A stretch of 64,000 nucleotides of DNA from Brevibacterium sanguinis (GTDB lineage Bacteria; Actinomycetota; Actinomycetes; Actinomycetales; Brevibacteriaceae): the NCBI RefSeq assembly GCF_003315415.1, contig NZ_QNSB01000005.1, positions 297,185 to 361,184 of the forward strand, given 5' to 3'. A program made the position numbers and the translations under genes. The notes below the pieces were generated by a model that was not told the origin of the DNA, made no database searches, and worked only from the letters and a program-made list of their open reading frames with translations. Position 1 is the first letter of the stretch. The number at the start of each line of letters is the position of its first letter. Positions 54,148 to 63,029 of this stretch are shown one piece after another.

Positions 54148-55305
54148 TCAGCTGTCGAAACTCTCGGGAACGAGCCGTCGGCGCAGCTGCGCGAAGTACG
54201 GCTCCTTCGCCTCGGCGCAGGCCGTCGGATCCCCCGCGTGCCGGTCGACGAGCCGGCGTTTGAGAGCGCCGTAGCGACGGCGCTCCTCGGCGTCGTCGCG
54301 CAGGAGGTCGCGGAACCGCAGCGCGAACCGCGCCCCCGTCGAGGACTCCGTCCTCACGTGGAGGTTGACGGCGCGGCCGGGGTCGGCGTTGGCGTGGAAG
54401 CGCTTGGGCTCGCGACCGTCCTCGCCGAGGTGGTCGAAGCCCTCGCCGCCCGGGAACCCGAGGTCGGCGAGCCGGGGGGCGAGGTCGTCCGCGGCGGCGA
54501 GGTCGGGGACGAGCAGCTGGAGGTCGATGACGTCCTTCGCGGGCAGATCCTCGACGGCGGTCGAGCCGATGTGCTCGATGGGATGCCGCTCACCGGTCCC
54601 GCGGCGGAGCCTGGCGATGATGCGGCGGGCCTCCCCGGTCCAGTCCGCCGTTCCCGGCTCCGTCAGGGCGACCGCCGGTCGCTCGGCGCGCCGGCGGGCC
54701 CGGAGGTTCCGGGCGAACGGGAGCAGTCGCTCGTCGACGAGGGCGCCGGCGGCCCGCCGGGTGTCCTCGAGGGACCCGCTGTTGTCGATGACGACGTCGC
54801 AGGCATCGCGGCGGGCCGCGTCCGTGGCCTGGCGGGCGATGCGCGCCTCGGCGTCGGCCCGGTCCATTCCCCGGGTGCGCACGAGCCGGTCGAGCCGCAC
54901 GGCTGCGGGCACGTCGACGAGGAGGCTGAGGTGGTAGTCGGGGGCCATGTCGTTCTCGACGAGCAGCGCGACGTCGTGGACGATGAGGTCCGCCTCGGCG
55001 GCGCGGGCGAACTGCTCGAGCGTGCGGGTGCGGATCGCCGGGTGCATGAGGGCGTTGAGCACGGCCGTCGACTCCTCGTCGGCGAAGGCCGCGGCGGCCA
55101 GCGCCGCCCGGTCGAGCTCCCCGGCGGGTGTGAGGACCTCGGGGCCGAAGGTGCCGGCGAGCTCGGCCAGCAGCGGCTGCCCGGGCGCGACGACCTCGCG
55201 GGCGATGACGTCGGCGTCGACGATGACGGCTCCACGCTCGGCGAGGATCGTCGACACCGTCGATTTGCCCGCTCCGATTCCCCCGGTCAGTCCGATCTTC
55301 AGCAT
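54148..55305 (-). CDS. coaE: Dephospho-CoA kinase fused to a GrpB/UPF0157 domain
   Basis: CoaE phosphorylates dephospho-CoA in the last step of CoA synthesis. Residues 1-200 form the kinase, with P-loop GLTGGIGAGKST (6-17), VDADVIAREVV and the LID region RTRGMDRADAEARIARQA. Residues about 215-385 form a GrpB-like nucleotidyltransferase-fold domain: IEHIGSTAVEDLPAKDVIDL, NLHVRTESS and YGALKRRLVDRH. The same fusion is known in mycobacterial CoaE, where the tail affects folding. The 385-residue length matches. TAGTCT ends 6 nt before the ATG. Confidence 0.95.
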   Translation of the reverse strand: MLKIGLTGGIGAGKSTVSTILAERGAVIVDADVIAREVVAPGQPLLAELAGTFGPEVLTPAGELDRAALAAAAFADEESTAVLNALMHPAIRTRTLEQFARAAEADLIVHDVALLVENDMAPDYHLSLLVDVPAAVRLDRLVRTRGMDRADAEARIARQATDAARRDACDVVIDNSGSLEDTRRAAGALVDERLLPFARNLRARRRAERPAVALTEPGTADWTGEARRIIARLRRGTGERHPIEHIGSTAVEDLPAKDVIDLQLLVPDLAAADDLAPRLADLGFPGGEGFDHLGEDGREPKRFHANADPGRAVNLHVRTESSTGARFALRFRDLLRDDAEERRRYGALKRRLVDRHAGDPTACAEAKEPYFAQLRRRLVPESFDS

Positions 55306-55311
55306 GAGCCC

Positions 55312-55317
55312 AGACTA
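55312..55317 (-). promoter_or_regulatory. -10 box TAGTCT of coaE
   Basis: TAGTCT on the minus strand overlaps the stop codon of the upstream membrane-protein gene and ends 6 nt before the coaE ATG, a leaderless layout. Confidence 0.5.
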
Positions 55318-57108
55318 TCGGGACAGCGGGTAGACGAGCACCCCCTGCCCGTCGACGCTCGGCGGACCGAGGCACGCGGTGAGGAACTCCTCGAGCACGC
55401 GGGAGTCGGCGAGCAGCGGGGAGTCGGGGGCGAGGACGACGTGGTCGACCCCGGCCGCGCGCAGCTGATCGACCGCGTCGGCGACGGGCGCGGAGGCGGG
55501 GTCGGGCAGGTCCGCCTCGGCGCTGATCGGGGCATCGCCGAGGACCCGGTCGAGGGCGTCCTCGGGGGCGGAGTAGACGAGCGGGGAGTCGCGGCTCGAC
55601 CCGATGAAGTAGCCTCCCGTCTCCCGGTAGCGGAATCCGCTGACGGCCTGCCACACCATCGCCTCGTCGGCGTGCGGCGTGGCCCAGGCCAGGGGGCGCG
55701 GGAGCGTCTTGACGACGGATCCCTCGGGGATCGCCTCGGCACCGTTCCGGTGGAATTCGGGGACGTGGACCGCGCGGGCCGTCTGCGCGCCCGGCATCGC
55801 GACGACGGCGGCGACCGCGAGCAGGGCCAGCAGCGCCTGTCCGCGCCTCGAGCGCCGATGGTCGAGCGCCCACTGCAGTCCGACTCCGAGGATCGCGCAG
55901 AGCGCGATCACGGAGTGTACGACGAGGCGCATGGGCAGGAGGTTGTTGAGGACGGGCACGGCCTCGACGAGGGCGAAGGGGCCGTGGGCGGACAGCACCC
56001 GGCCGCCGAGGAGGACGGGCGAGCCCAGCGAGAGGGAGAAGACGAGGATCCCGGTCGCCGCGGTGACGAGGAGGAGGCGGGAGAACCGGGTCCGGCGCAG
56101 GCCGATGACGATGACGGCCGCGGCGATGAGCGCGGGGATCCCCATGTACCCGCCGATCTCGGCGCCGTCGAGGGGCAGGACGCGAGGGATCGGCGAGGAT
56201 CCGGCGCCGATGAGGGGCGGACCGGCGGGGATGATCGGGTCGAGGAGGTCCGTGTTCCACACCCCGTGCGGACGGATCGCGCCGGAGGGGGCGTTGGGCC
56301 CGAGCATCGTCAGCAGCAGCGGCAGGGCGATGAGCAGCGCCAGCGCCGAGGCGAGCACTCCCCCGCGCAGCAGCGTCAGCCAGGCTCGAGGCGGGTGGGC
56401 GCGGGAGGCCGCGAGGCACGCGAGGAGGCAGAGGGCGGCGAGGAAGGTGCCCGCGAGCACCTCGGTGGAGACGTAGAACTGGAAGCCGAGCAGCATGCCG
56501 AGTCCCGCCGTCAGGAGTCGGAAGCGCCCGTGACGCCGGAGCGGGCTCTCCGGAGCCATGGGCAGGGCGAGGAGCCCGAGGATCGCCGCCGCGACGAGCG
56601 GCGGGGTGAACGCGAGGGCGAGGTTGGGGTGGCCGGCCATCTGCGCGACGGTGTAGCTGGAGAAGCCGACGCCGGCGGCCGCGGTGAATGCGGGGACCGG
56701 GCGCAGGAACCGGCGGAAGAGGACCGCGGTGGCCACGGAGTTGACGACGGGGATCGCGAGGATGAGCAAGTTGTAGCTGATGATCGGTCCGGCGATCCAC
56801 GTGACCGGGGCGAGCAGGAGGGCCGGGCCGAGGAGGGAGGTGTTCCACGCGCCGTTGACTCCCCCGGCCAGCGCGTTCATCTCATGAGTGTAGAGGAAGC
56901 CGTCGGCGGAGCCTGACAAGCCGAGCCGGGAGGCGAGCACCTCGGCGGCGTGAGCGAGCCACCAGATGAAGAGGGAGGAGTCGTCGTTGCCCGCGTACAC
57001 GCTCCCGGCGGGGTCGGCGGCGACGTCGGGCAGGACGCAGACCGAGGCGAGGACGAGCAGGAGGACGTAGAGGAGCCATCCGCGGATGGCCTGTCTGTTC
57101 TCGCGCAC
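55315..57108 (-). CDS. Large polytopic membrane protein, GT-C-like
   Basis: This 597-residue protein has about twelve membrane segments followed by a soluble C-terminal domain of about 140 residues. The early loop YAGNDDSSLFIWWLAHA, with an Asp pair after the first helix, and AGGVNGAWNTSLLGPALLLA resemble GT-C membrane glycosyltransferases that use lipid-linked sugars, but I recognise no specific family. The start is GTG at 57108, inside the shadow of the rpsA terminator hairpin. It reads toward coaE and is probably transcribed from rpsA read-through or a weak local promoter. Confidence 0.75.
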   Translation of the reverse strand: MRENRQAIRGWLLYVLLLVLASVCVLPDVAADPAGSVYAGNDDSSLFIWWLAHAAEVLASRLGLSGSADGFLYTHEMNALAGGVNGAWNTSLLGPALLLAPVTWIAGPIISYNLLILAIPVVNSVATAVLFRRFLRPVPAFTAAAGVGFSSYTVAQMAGHPNLALAFTPPLVAAAILGLLALPMAPESPLRRHGRFRLLTAGLGMLLGFQFYVSTEVLAGTFLAALCLLACLAASRAHPPRAWLTLLRGGVLASALALLIALPLLLTMLGPNAPSGAIRPHGVWNTDLLDPIIPAGPPLIGAGSSPIPRVLPLDGAEIGGYMGIPALIAAAVIVIGLRRTRFSRLLLVTAATGILVFSLSLGSPVLLGGRVLSAHGPFALVEAVPVLNNLLPMRLVVHSVIALCAILGVGLQWALDHRRSRRGQALLALLAVAAVVAMPGAQTARAVHVPEFHRNGAEAIPEGSVVKTLPRPLAWATPHADEAMVWQAVSGFRYRETGGYFIGSSRDSPLVYSAPEDALDRVLGDAPISAEADLPDPASAPVADAVDQLRAAGVDHVVLAPDSPLLADSRVLEEFLTACLGPPSVDGQGVLVYPLSR

Positions 57109-57115
57109 ATAGACG

Positions 57116-57147
57116 AAGGGCCCCCGGTCGGAGAACCGGGAGCCCTT
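57116..57147 (-). terminator. rpsA terminator hairpin
   Basis: On the minus strand AAGGGCTCCCGGT pairs with ACCGGGGGCCCTT with one wobble pair and a 6-nt loop, starting 14 bp after the rpsA stop. No T-run follows. It overlaps the presumed leader of the next gene, so read-through may control that gene. Confidence 0.6.
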
Positions 57148-57160
57148 GTCAGTGCTGGTC

Positions 57161-58639
57161 TCAGCTGCCTGCAAGCTTCTCACGCAGAGCGGCAAGAGCC
57201 TCGTCGCTGGCCAGGGTGCCTTCGTCCGCGGCCTCGTCCGAGGAGAACGAGCCGGTGGCCGGAGCCGCATCGGCGCCGGAGTCCGCGGCGCCTGCCTCGG
57301 CGTCCGCAGCGGCGGCCTTGGCGACCTGCTTCTTGTGCTCCTCCCAGCGGGCCTGGGCGGCGGCGTACTGCTGCTCCCAGATCTCGCGCTGGGCCTCGAA
57401 GCCCTCCATCCACTCGTTGGTCTCGGGATCGAAGCCTTCGGGGTACTTGTAGTTGCCCTCTTCGTCGTACTCCTGCGGCATGCCGTAGAGCGCGGGGTCG
57501 AGGAACTCCTCGGCCTCGGGGTCGACGCCCTCGTTCGCCTGCTTGAGCGACAGCGAGATCCGGCGACGCTCGAGGTCGATGTCGATGACCTTGACGTAGA
57601 TGGTCTCGTCGACCGAGACGACCTGCTCGGGCAGGTCCACGTGGCGAACCGCGAGCTCGGAGATGTGGACGAGTCCCTCGATGCCGTCCTCGACGCGCAC
57701 GAACGCACCGAACGGAACGAGCTTGGTCACCTTGCCGGGCACGATCTGTCCGATGACGTGCGTGCGGGCGAAGTGCTGCCACGGGTCTTCCTGGGTCGCC
57801 TTGAGCGACAGGGAGACACGCTCGCGGTCCATGTCGACGTCGAGGACCTCGACGGTGACCTCGTCACCGACGGTGACGACCTCACCGGGGTGATCGATGT
57901 GCTTCCAGGAGAGCTCGGAGACGTGGACGAGTCCGTCGACACCACCGAGGTCGACGAACGCACCGAAGTTGACGATCGAGGAGACGACGCCGGGGCGCAC
58001 CTGGCCCTTCTGCAGGGTCTGCAGGAAGGTGTGGCGGACCTCGGACTGGGTCTGCTCGAGCCATGCGCGACGGGACAGGACGACGTTGTTGCGGTTCTTG
58101 TCCAGTTCGATGATCTTGGCCTCGACCTGCTGGCCGATGTAGGGGGCCAGATCGCGGACCCGGCGCATCTCGACGAGGGAGGCCGGCAGGAAGCCGCGCA
58201 GTCCGATGTCGACGATGAGGCCGCCCTTGACGACCTCGATGACGGTGCCGGTGACGACGCCGTCCTCTTCCTTGATCTTCTCGATGTCGCCCCAGGCGCG
58301 CTCGTACTGCGCGCGCTTCTTGGACAGCATGAGGCGGCCCTCTTTGTCCTCCTTCTGAAGGACGAGGGCTTCGATCTCATCCCCGACCTCGACGACTTCG
58401 CCGGGGTCGACATCGTGCTTGATCGAGAGCTCACGCGAAAGGACGACGCCTTCCGTCTTGTATCCGATGTCGACGAGCACTTCGTCGCGATCGACCTTGA
58501 CGACGGTGCCCTCGACGATGTCGCCATCGTTGAAGTACTTGATCGTCTCGTCGACGGCGGCGAGGAAGTCCTCAGCGGTTCCGATGTCGTTGACAGCGAC
58601 CTGCTTCGGCTGCACCGATTCCGGCGTGGTGGTGGTCAT
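57161..58639 (-). CDS. rpsA: 30S ribosomal protein S1
   Basis: S1 binds mRNA on the ribosome. The 492-residue protein has four S1 RNA-binding repeats, at about 35-105, 122-188, 208-277 and 293-363, seen by recurring motifs such as VNFGAFVDLGGVDGLVHVSE and VPFGAFVRVEDGIEGLVHIS. This is the four-repeat Gram-positive form rather than the six-repeat E. coli form. A tail of about 130 residues is acidic and alanine-rich, typical of actinobacteria. A leader of more than 100 nt precedes the ATG, long enough for autoregulation. Confidence 0.96.
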   Translation of the reverse strand: MTTTTPESVQPKQVAVNDIGTAEDFLAAVDETIKYFNDGDIVEGTVVKVDRDEVLVDIGYKTEGVVLSRELSIKHDVDPGEVVEVGDEIEALVLQKEDKEGRLMLSKKRAQYERAWGDIEKIKEEDGVVTGTVIEVVKGGLIVDIGLRGFLPASLVEMRRVRDLAPYIGQQVEAKIIELDKNRNNVVLSRRAWLEQTQSEVRHTFLQTLQKGQVRPGVVSSIVNFGAFVDLGGVDGLVHVSELSWKHIDHPGEVVTVGDEVTVEVLDVDMDRERVSLSLKATQEDPWQHFARTHVIGQIVPGKVTKLVPFGAFVRVEDGIEGLVHISELAVRHVDLPEQVVSVDETIYVKVIDIDLERRRISLSLKQANEGVDPEAEEFLDPALYGMPQEYDEEGNYKYPEGFDPETNEWMEGFEAQREIWEQQYAAAQARWEEHKKQVAKAAAADAEAGAADSGADAAPATGSFSSDEAADEGTLASDEALAALREKLAGS

Positions 58640-58749
58640 ATAGGTAGGGACTCCGATGGAATTGTGGTCCAGATCCGATACCCTTGGAGCTTGTCATGAG
58701 ATCGTCATGAGCACGGCCCGAGAGTTCGTCTCCGGTCTCGATTGCGATT

Positions 58750-58778
58750 TTGGACTCGCATGCATAAGCGCATACGGT
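58750..58778 (+). promoter_or_regulatory. Promoter of the methyltransferase at 58849
   Basis: TTGGAC (58750-58755), a 17-bp spacer and TACGGT (58773-58778) form a sigma-70-like promoter in the 209-bp divergent region with rpsA. On the other strand TAGTAT (58789-58784) and TTGACA (58784-58779) are candidate elements for rpsA, so the two promoters overlap. The rest of the intergenic region shows nothing else I can name. Confidence 0.5.
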
Positions 58779-58848
58779 TGTCAATACTAGCATCATCCCA
58801 GGCGTGAATGCACGCCGATGCTGAAAAATCATCCGCCACGGAGGAACG

Positions 58849-59688
58849 ATGAGCGACGGAAGTTATCGGACGGAGGTCATCAGCGGCGGGTACCTGCCGA
58901 TCGATGAGGAAGCGTCGGTGCGGGCCAACAGGAGCTACTGGGACAATTCGGCCGAGGACTACCTCGCCGAGCACGGCAGCTTCCTCGGCGCCTCGGAGTT
59001 CATGTGGGGCCCCGAGGGCATCCACGAATCCGATCTCGGCCTCCTCGGCGAGGTGCGGCGCCGGCAGATCCTCGAGGTCGGCTGCGGGGCCGGCCAGTGC
59101 TCGCGCTGGCTCGCCGAGCAGGGGGCGATCGCCACCGGCGTCGACGTCTCCGCCGGAATGCTCGAGCAGGCCTCCCTCCTCCAGCGGGAGCATCCGCTCA
59201 GCGCCGAGGCGACTCCCCCGACGTTCCTCCACGCCGACGCCCGGCGGCTGCCGTTCGCCTCGAACAGCTTCGACATCGCGTTCTCCTCCTACGGCGCCCT
59301 GCCGTTCGTCAAGGACGCCGAGGTGGTGCTCTCCGAGGTCGCCCGCGTCGTCCGCCCCGGCGGCCGCTGGGTGTTCTCGACCACGCACCCGATCCGGTGG
59401 ATGTTCCCCGACGTCCCCGGCGAGGCGGGGCTGACGGTCGAGTACTCGTACTTCGACCGTACCCCCTACGTCGAGATCTCCTCCGAGGGACAGCCGGTCT
59501 ACGCCGAGCACCACCGGACGATCGGCGACTGGGTCGGCCTGCTCGTCACGGCAGGCTTCACGATCGACTCCGTCACCGAGCCCGAATGGCCCGAGTCGAA
59601 CCAGACCGCCTGGGGCGGCTGGTCCCCGCTGCGCGGCGCCCTGATGCCGGGCACCGTGATCTTCTCGACGACCCTGAAGAAGGACTGA
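58849..59688 (+). CDS. Class I SAM-dependent methyltransferase
   Basis: This 279-residue methyltransferase has motif I LEVGCGAGQCSRWLAEQG (about 72-89), ATGVDVSAGMLEQA, LHADARRLPFASNSFDIAFS and VVRPGGRWVFSTTHPIRWMF. The substrate is unknown. The C-terminal part (AEHHRTIGDWVGLLVTAGFT) resembles small-molecule or ubiquinone/menaquinone-like methyltransferases. It is conserved between rpsA and polA in several actinobacteria, from memory of Streptomyces. GGAGGAACG precedes the ATG, and a clear promoter lies upstream. Confidence 0.88.
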   Translation: MSDGSYRTEVISGGYLPIDEEASVRANRSYWDNSAEDYLAEHGSFLGASEFMWGPEGIHESDLGLLGEVRRRQILEVGCGAGQCSRWLAEQGAIATGVDVSAGMLEQASLLQREHPLSAEATPPTFLHADARRLPFASNSFDIAFSSYGALPFVKDAEVVLSEVARVVRPGGRWVFSTTHPIRWMFPDVPGEAGLTVEYSYFDRTPYVEISSEGQPVYAEHHRTIGDWVGLLVTAGFTIDSVTEPEWPESNQTAWGGWSPLRGALMPGTVIFSTTLKKD

Positions 59689-59703
59689 CGCCGGCCGATC
59701 GCC

Positions 59704-62367
59704 TCAGTGCGCGGCGGCGTGCCAGGAGACGCCGGTGCCGAGGTTGACGTCGAGGGGGACGTCGAGCTCGAAGGCCGAGCCCATCTCCTCGGTGACGATC
59801 GCCTTGACCTCGTCGGCCTCCTCCGGGATGAGGTCGACGATGATCTCGTCGTGGACCTGGAGGAGCATGCGCGAACGGTGGCCCTCGAGCCGTTCGGCGA
59901 CCCGGAGCATCGCGATCTTCATGATGTCGGCCGCCGAGCCCTGGATGGGGGCGTTGAGCGCGGCCCGCTCGGCCATGTCGCGCAGCTGCCTGCGGTCGCT
60001 GTGGAGGGCGGGCAGGTAGCGCCGGCGACCCATGATCGTCTCGGTGAACCCCTTCACCCGCGCCTGTTCGACGATCTCGTCGAGGTACTCCTTGACCGCG
60101 CCGAACCTCTCGAAGTACTGGCTCATCAGGCCCTTGGCCTCGTCGACGCCGATCGCCAGCTGCCTCGAGAGCCCGTAGGCGGAGAGCCCGTAGACGAGCC
60201 CGTAGGACATCGCCTTGACCTTCGAGCGCATCGCGGAGTCGACGTCGTCGATGCCGACGCCGAAGACCTTCGAGCCGACGTAGGAGTGGAGGTCCTCCCC
60301 CGCCCGGAAGGCCTCGATGAGCGCGGCGTCCCCGGACAGGTGCGCCATGATCCGCATCTCGATCTGCGAGTAGTCCGCGGTGAGCAGCAGGGCGCCGGGG
60401 ACGTGCGGGTCGGCGACGAAGATGTCGCGGATCCGCCTGCCCGACTCGGTGCGCACGGGGATGTTCTGGAGGTTGGGGTCGAGCGAGGACAGCCGCCCGG
60501 TCGCCGCCACCGTCTGCTGATAGGTGGTGTGGATCCGGCCGTCGTCGGCCACGGTCTTCTGCAGGCCCACGACCGTCTGCTTGAGCTTCGTCGCGTCGCG
60601 GTTGGCGAGCAGATGGGCGAGGAACGGGTGCTCGGTCTTGGCGAAGAGCTCGGCCAGCGCCTCGGCGTCGGTCGTGTACCCCGTCTTCGTCCGCTTCGTC
60701 TTCGGCATGTCGAGCTCCTCGAACAGCACCGCCTGGAGTTGCTTGGGCGAGCCGAGGTTGACCTCGTGGCCGATCGCCTCGTACGCGAGCTCCGCGCTCG
60801 CGATGGCCTGTCGGGTGAAGTCGTCGATGAGGTCGCGCAGCCCCTGCTCGTCGACCGCGATCCCGGTCATCTCCATGGCGGCGAGCACGGGGACGAGGGG
60901 CAGCTCGATGTCGCGGTAGACCCGGTCCATGTTCGCCTCCTCGATCGCCGAGGCGAGCACCGCGTGGACCTCGAGGAGGGCCGCGGCGCGCCGGCCGAGC
61001 GCCAGCGCCGACTCATCGGTCTCGAGGTCGAGGGCGAGCTGCGGGGCTCCCGTGGTCGCCTCGGTGAGGTCGATGCCGGCCCGGTCGGCCGCGATCTGGG
61101 ACAGCTCGTAGCTGCGCTGATCGGGCACGAGGAGGTAGGCGGCCAGAGCGGTGTCCCCGGCGATCGCGTCGACGTGGATGCCCAGCGATCTCCAGGCCTT
61201 GATCTGGGTCTTCGCACTGTGGAGGATGAGCGTCTTCGACCGCAGGGCCGCCGTGAGCTCGGAGACCTCGAATTCGCTCGCCTCGGCGATGTCGGCGACG
61301 ACCGCCGCGCCCGGGGTGTGGGAGACGGCGAGGATGCGGACGTCGCCGTGACCGAGCACGTAGCGGGCGTCGGAGTCGACGGCGAGGACGTCCGCCTCGG
61401 CGATCGCCTCGAGGAGCTGCGCCACGGACACCGTCTCGATGGACTCCTCCCGCGCGGGGCCGGCGGACGCGGTGGGGACGGAGTCGCCGAGGATCGCGCT
61501 CAGCCGCTTGCCCAGAGCCTGGAACTCGAGCTGGTCGAAGAGGCTCGAGAGCTCGGCGGGATCGCCCTCGCCCCATCTGAGGTCGGCGTAGCCGAGACCG
61601 AGGTCGAGGTCGTCGAGGAGGCGGTTGAGCCGGTAGTTGCGCTCGACCGCGTCGAGGTTCTCCCGCAGCTTCTCCCCGACCTTGCCGCCGATGGAGCCGG
61701 CGTTGGCGAGGACTCCGGGCAGGTCGCCGTGGGTGCGCAGCCACTTCGCCGCGGTCTTGTCCCCGACGCCGGGCACGCCGGGCAGGTTGTCGGCCTTCTC
61801 CCCGACGAGCGCCGCGAGCCCGCGGTAGTTCTCGGGCGTCACTCCGTACTTCTCCTCGATCGCCGCAGGCGTCATCCGCACGAGGTCGCTGACTCCGCGC
61901 TTGGGGTAGAGCACCGTCACCGACGGGCCGGCCAGCTGGAAGGAGTCCTTGTCGCCGGTCATCACCTGCACGAAGGCTCCGGCCTCGGTGCCCAGGCGCG
62001 CCATCGTCGCCAGGGCGTCGTCGGCCTCGTACCCCTCCTTCGTCACGACCCGGATGCCCATCGCCTCGACGATGTCCTTGATGAGGTCGATCTGCGGATG
62101 GAACTCCGGCGCGGTCTTCGCCCGACCGGCCTTGTACTCGGGGTACTCCTCGAGGCGGAACGTCTGCCGGCCGAGGTCGAAGGCCACCGCCACATGGCTG
62201 GGCGCCTCGTCGCGGAGGACGTTGATGAGCATCGAGATGAAGCCGTAGATCGCGTTCGTGGGCTGTCCGGTGCTCGTCGCGAAGTTCTCCACCGGCAGGG
62301 CGTGGAAGGCACGGTAGGCCAGGGAGTGTCCGTCGATGAGCAGGAGGGATTCATTAGCGTGACTCAC
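59704..62367 (-). CDS. polA: DNA polymerase I
   Basis: PolA fills repair gaps and removes primers. The 887-residue protein has an N-terminal 5'-nuclease (IDGHSLAYRAFHALP, MTGDKDSFQL, GVPGVGDKTAAKWL), a central 3'-5' exonuclease-like domain where DxE is replaced by VLAVDSDARY so proofreading is probably lost, and the polymerase with motif A DYSQIEMRIMAH, O-helix RSKVKAMSYGLVYGLSAYG and motif C QVHDEI. GTG at 62367 is used because TAGGCT ends 7 nt upstream; the frame opens further at 62397 without a ribosome site. Confidence 0.96.
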   Translation of the reverse strand: MSHANESLLLIDGHSLAYRAFHALPVENFATSTGQPTNAIYGFISMLINVLRDEAPSHVAVAFDLGRQTFRLEEYPEYKAGRAKTAPEFHPQIDLIKDIVEAMGIRVVTKEGYEADDALATMARLGTEAGAFVQVMTGDKDSFQLAGPSVTVLYPKRGVSDLVRMTPAAIEEKYGVTPENYRGLAALVGEKADNLPGVPGVGDKTAAKWLRTHGDLPGVLANAGSIGGKVGEKLRENLDAVERNYRLNRLLDDLDLGLGYADLRWGEGDPAELSSLFDQLEFQALGKRLSAILGDSVPTASAGPAREESIETVSVAQLLEAIAEADVLAVDSDARYVLGHGDVRILAVSHTPGAAVVADIAEASEFEVSELTAALRSKTLILHSAKTQIKAWRSLGIHVDAIAGDTALAAYLLVPDQRSYELSQIAADRAGIDLTEATTGAPQLALDLETDESALALGRRAAALLEVHAVLASAIEEANMDRVYRDIELPLVPVLAAMEMTGIAVDEQGLRDLIDDFTRQAIASAELAYEAIGHEVNLGSPKQLQAVLFEELDMPKTKRTKTGYTTDAEALAELFAKTEHPFLAHLLANRDATKLKQTVVGLQKTVADDGRIHTTYQQTVAATGRLSSLDPNLQNIPVRTESGRRIRDIFVADPHVPGALLLTADYSQIEMRIMAHLSGDAALIEAFRAGEDLHSYVGSKVFGVGIDDVDSAMRSKVKAMSYGLVYGLSAYGLSRQLAIGVDEAKGLMSQYFERFGAVKEYLDEIVEQARVKGFTETIMGRRRYLPALHSDRRQLRDMAERAALNAPIQGSAADIMKIAMLRVAERLEGHRSRMLLQVHDEIIVDLIPEEADEVKAIVTEEMGSAFELDVPLDVNLGTGVSWHAAAH

Positions 62368-62373
62368 ATGGCA

Positions 62374-62380
62374 TAGCCTA
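62374..62380. promoter_or_regulatory. Shared divergent -10 TAGCCTA
   Basis: The heptamer reads TAGCCT toward the thioesterase and TAGGCT toward polA. One melted region could serve both promoters. polA would then be leaderless, while the thioesterase would have a short leader with GAAGGAG. Confidence 0.5.
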
Positions 62381-62408
62381 GCGGTCAGAACCGACACGAA
62401 GGAGAACC

Positions 62409-62867
62409 ATGTTGAGACCGACCCGCGCCCTGACCGCCGAGACCTCGCCCGCCGAGTGCCGGGAGCTCCTCGAGCAGCTGCGCGAGCACGAGGCGAGCAC
62501 GGGACTGGTCGCGCGGATGGGCATCGAGTTCACGGGCCTGGCGCATGACTCCATGACCGCGACGGCCCCGGTCGAGGGCAACACCCAGCCGATGGGACTG
62601 TTCCACGGAGGCGCCCATGTCGTCCTCGCGGAGTCGCTCGCCTCGATGCACGCGTTCCTCCTCTCCGGCGGGAGGAACGTCGTCGGGGTCGATCTCAACG
62701 CCACCCACCTGCGCGCGGTGCGTGAGGGCGCCGTCACCGGCACCGCCTCGGTGCTCCATCGGGGACGGACGATCATGTCCCACGAGGTGCGGATGACCGA
62801 CGAGGCGGGGCGGCTGCTCTCGATCGTGCGGATCACGAACATGGTGCTGAGGTCGGAGCCGAAATGA
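62409..62867 (+). CDS. Hotdog-fold (PaaI-type) thioesterase
   Basis: This 152-residue single hotdog domain has the PaaI-family motif MGLFHGGAHVVLAESLASMH with the Asp/Glu-region catalytic site and VVGVDLNATHLRAVREGAVTG, and MTDEAGRLLSIVRIT near the end. It hydrolyses acyl-CoA thioesters; the acyl group is unknown. AAGGAG precedes the ATG. It is divergent from polA, an arrangement also seen in mycobacteria near Rv1628-Rv1629 (from memory). Confidence 0.9.
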   Translation: MLRPTRALTAETSPAECRELLEQLREHEASTGLVARMGIEFTGLAHDSMTATAPVEGNTQPMGLFHGGAHVVLAESLASMHAFLLSGGRNVVGVDLNATHLRAVREGAVTGTASVLHRGRTIMSHEVRMTDEAGRLLSIVRITNMVLRSEPK

Positions 62868-62873
62868 GTCGCG

Positions 62874-62956
62874 CGCCGAGGTGACTCCCCCGGGCCGCGG
62901 GAACCCCCGCCGAGGTGACTCCCGGGTTCGCACGAGCCCGCGCCGAGGTGACTCCC
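62874..62956. repeat. Three 16-bp direct repeats
   Basis: CGCCGAGGTGACTCCC occurs at 62874-62889, 62908-62923 and 62941-62956 at intervals of 34 and 33 bp, with unrelated spacers. They lie just after the thioesterase stop. The copy number is too low and the spacers too short for CRISPR. Confidence 0.8.
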
Positions 62957-62978
62957 GGAGTCCGATGGACGCGGAGAC

Positions 62979-63012
62979 GGATGACGCCTGCGACTCGTCG
63001 CAGGCGTCATCC
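62979..63012. terminator. Bidirectional hairpin between thioesterase and pdtaR
   Basis: GGATGACGCCTGCGA (62979-62993) and TCGCAGGCGTCATCC (62998-63012) form a perfect 15-bp stem with a CTCG loop between convergent genes. Confidence 0.75.
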
Positions 63013-63029
63013 TCTGTCGGTCCGGCAGG

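Noticed and set aside
54238..56916. 892-codon open frame on the plus strand
   Set aside because: It spans the antisense of two genes (coaE and the membrane protein), which argues against a real product.
62874..62956. CRISPR array
   Set aside because: Only three 16-bp repeats with 17-18 bp spacers and no cas genes; too short and too few.
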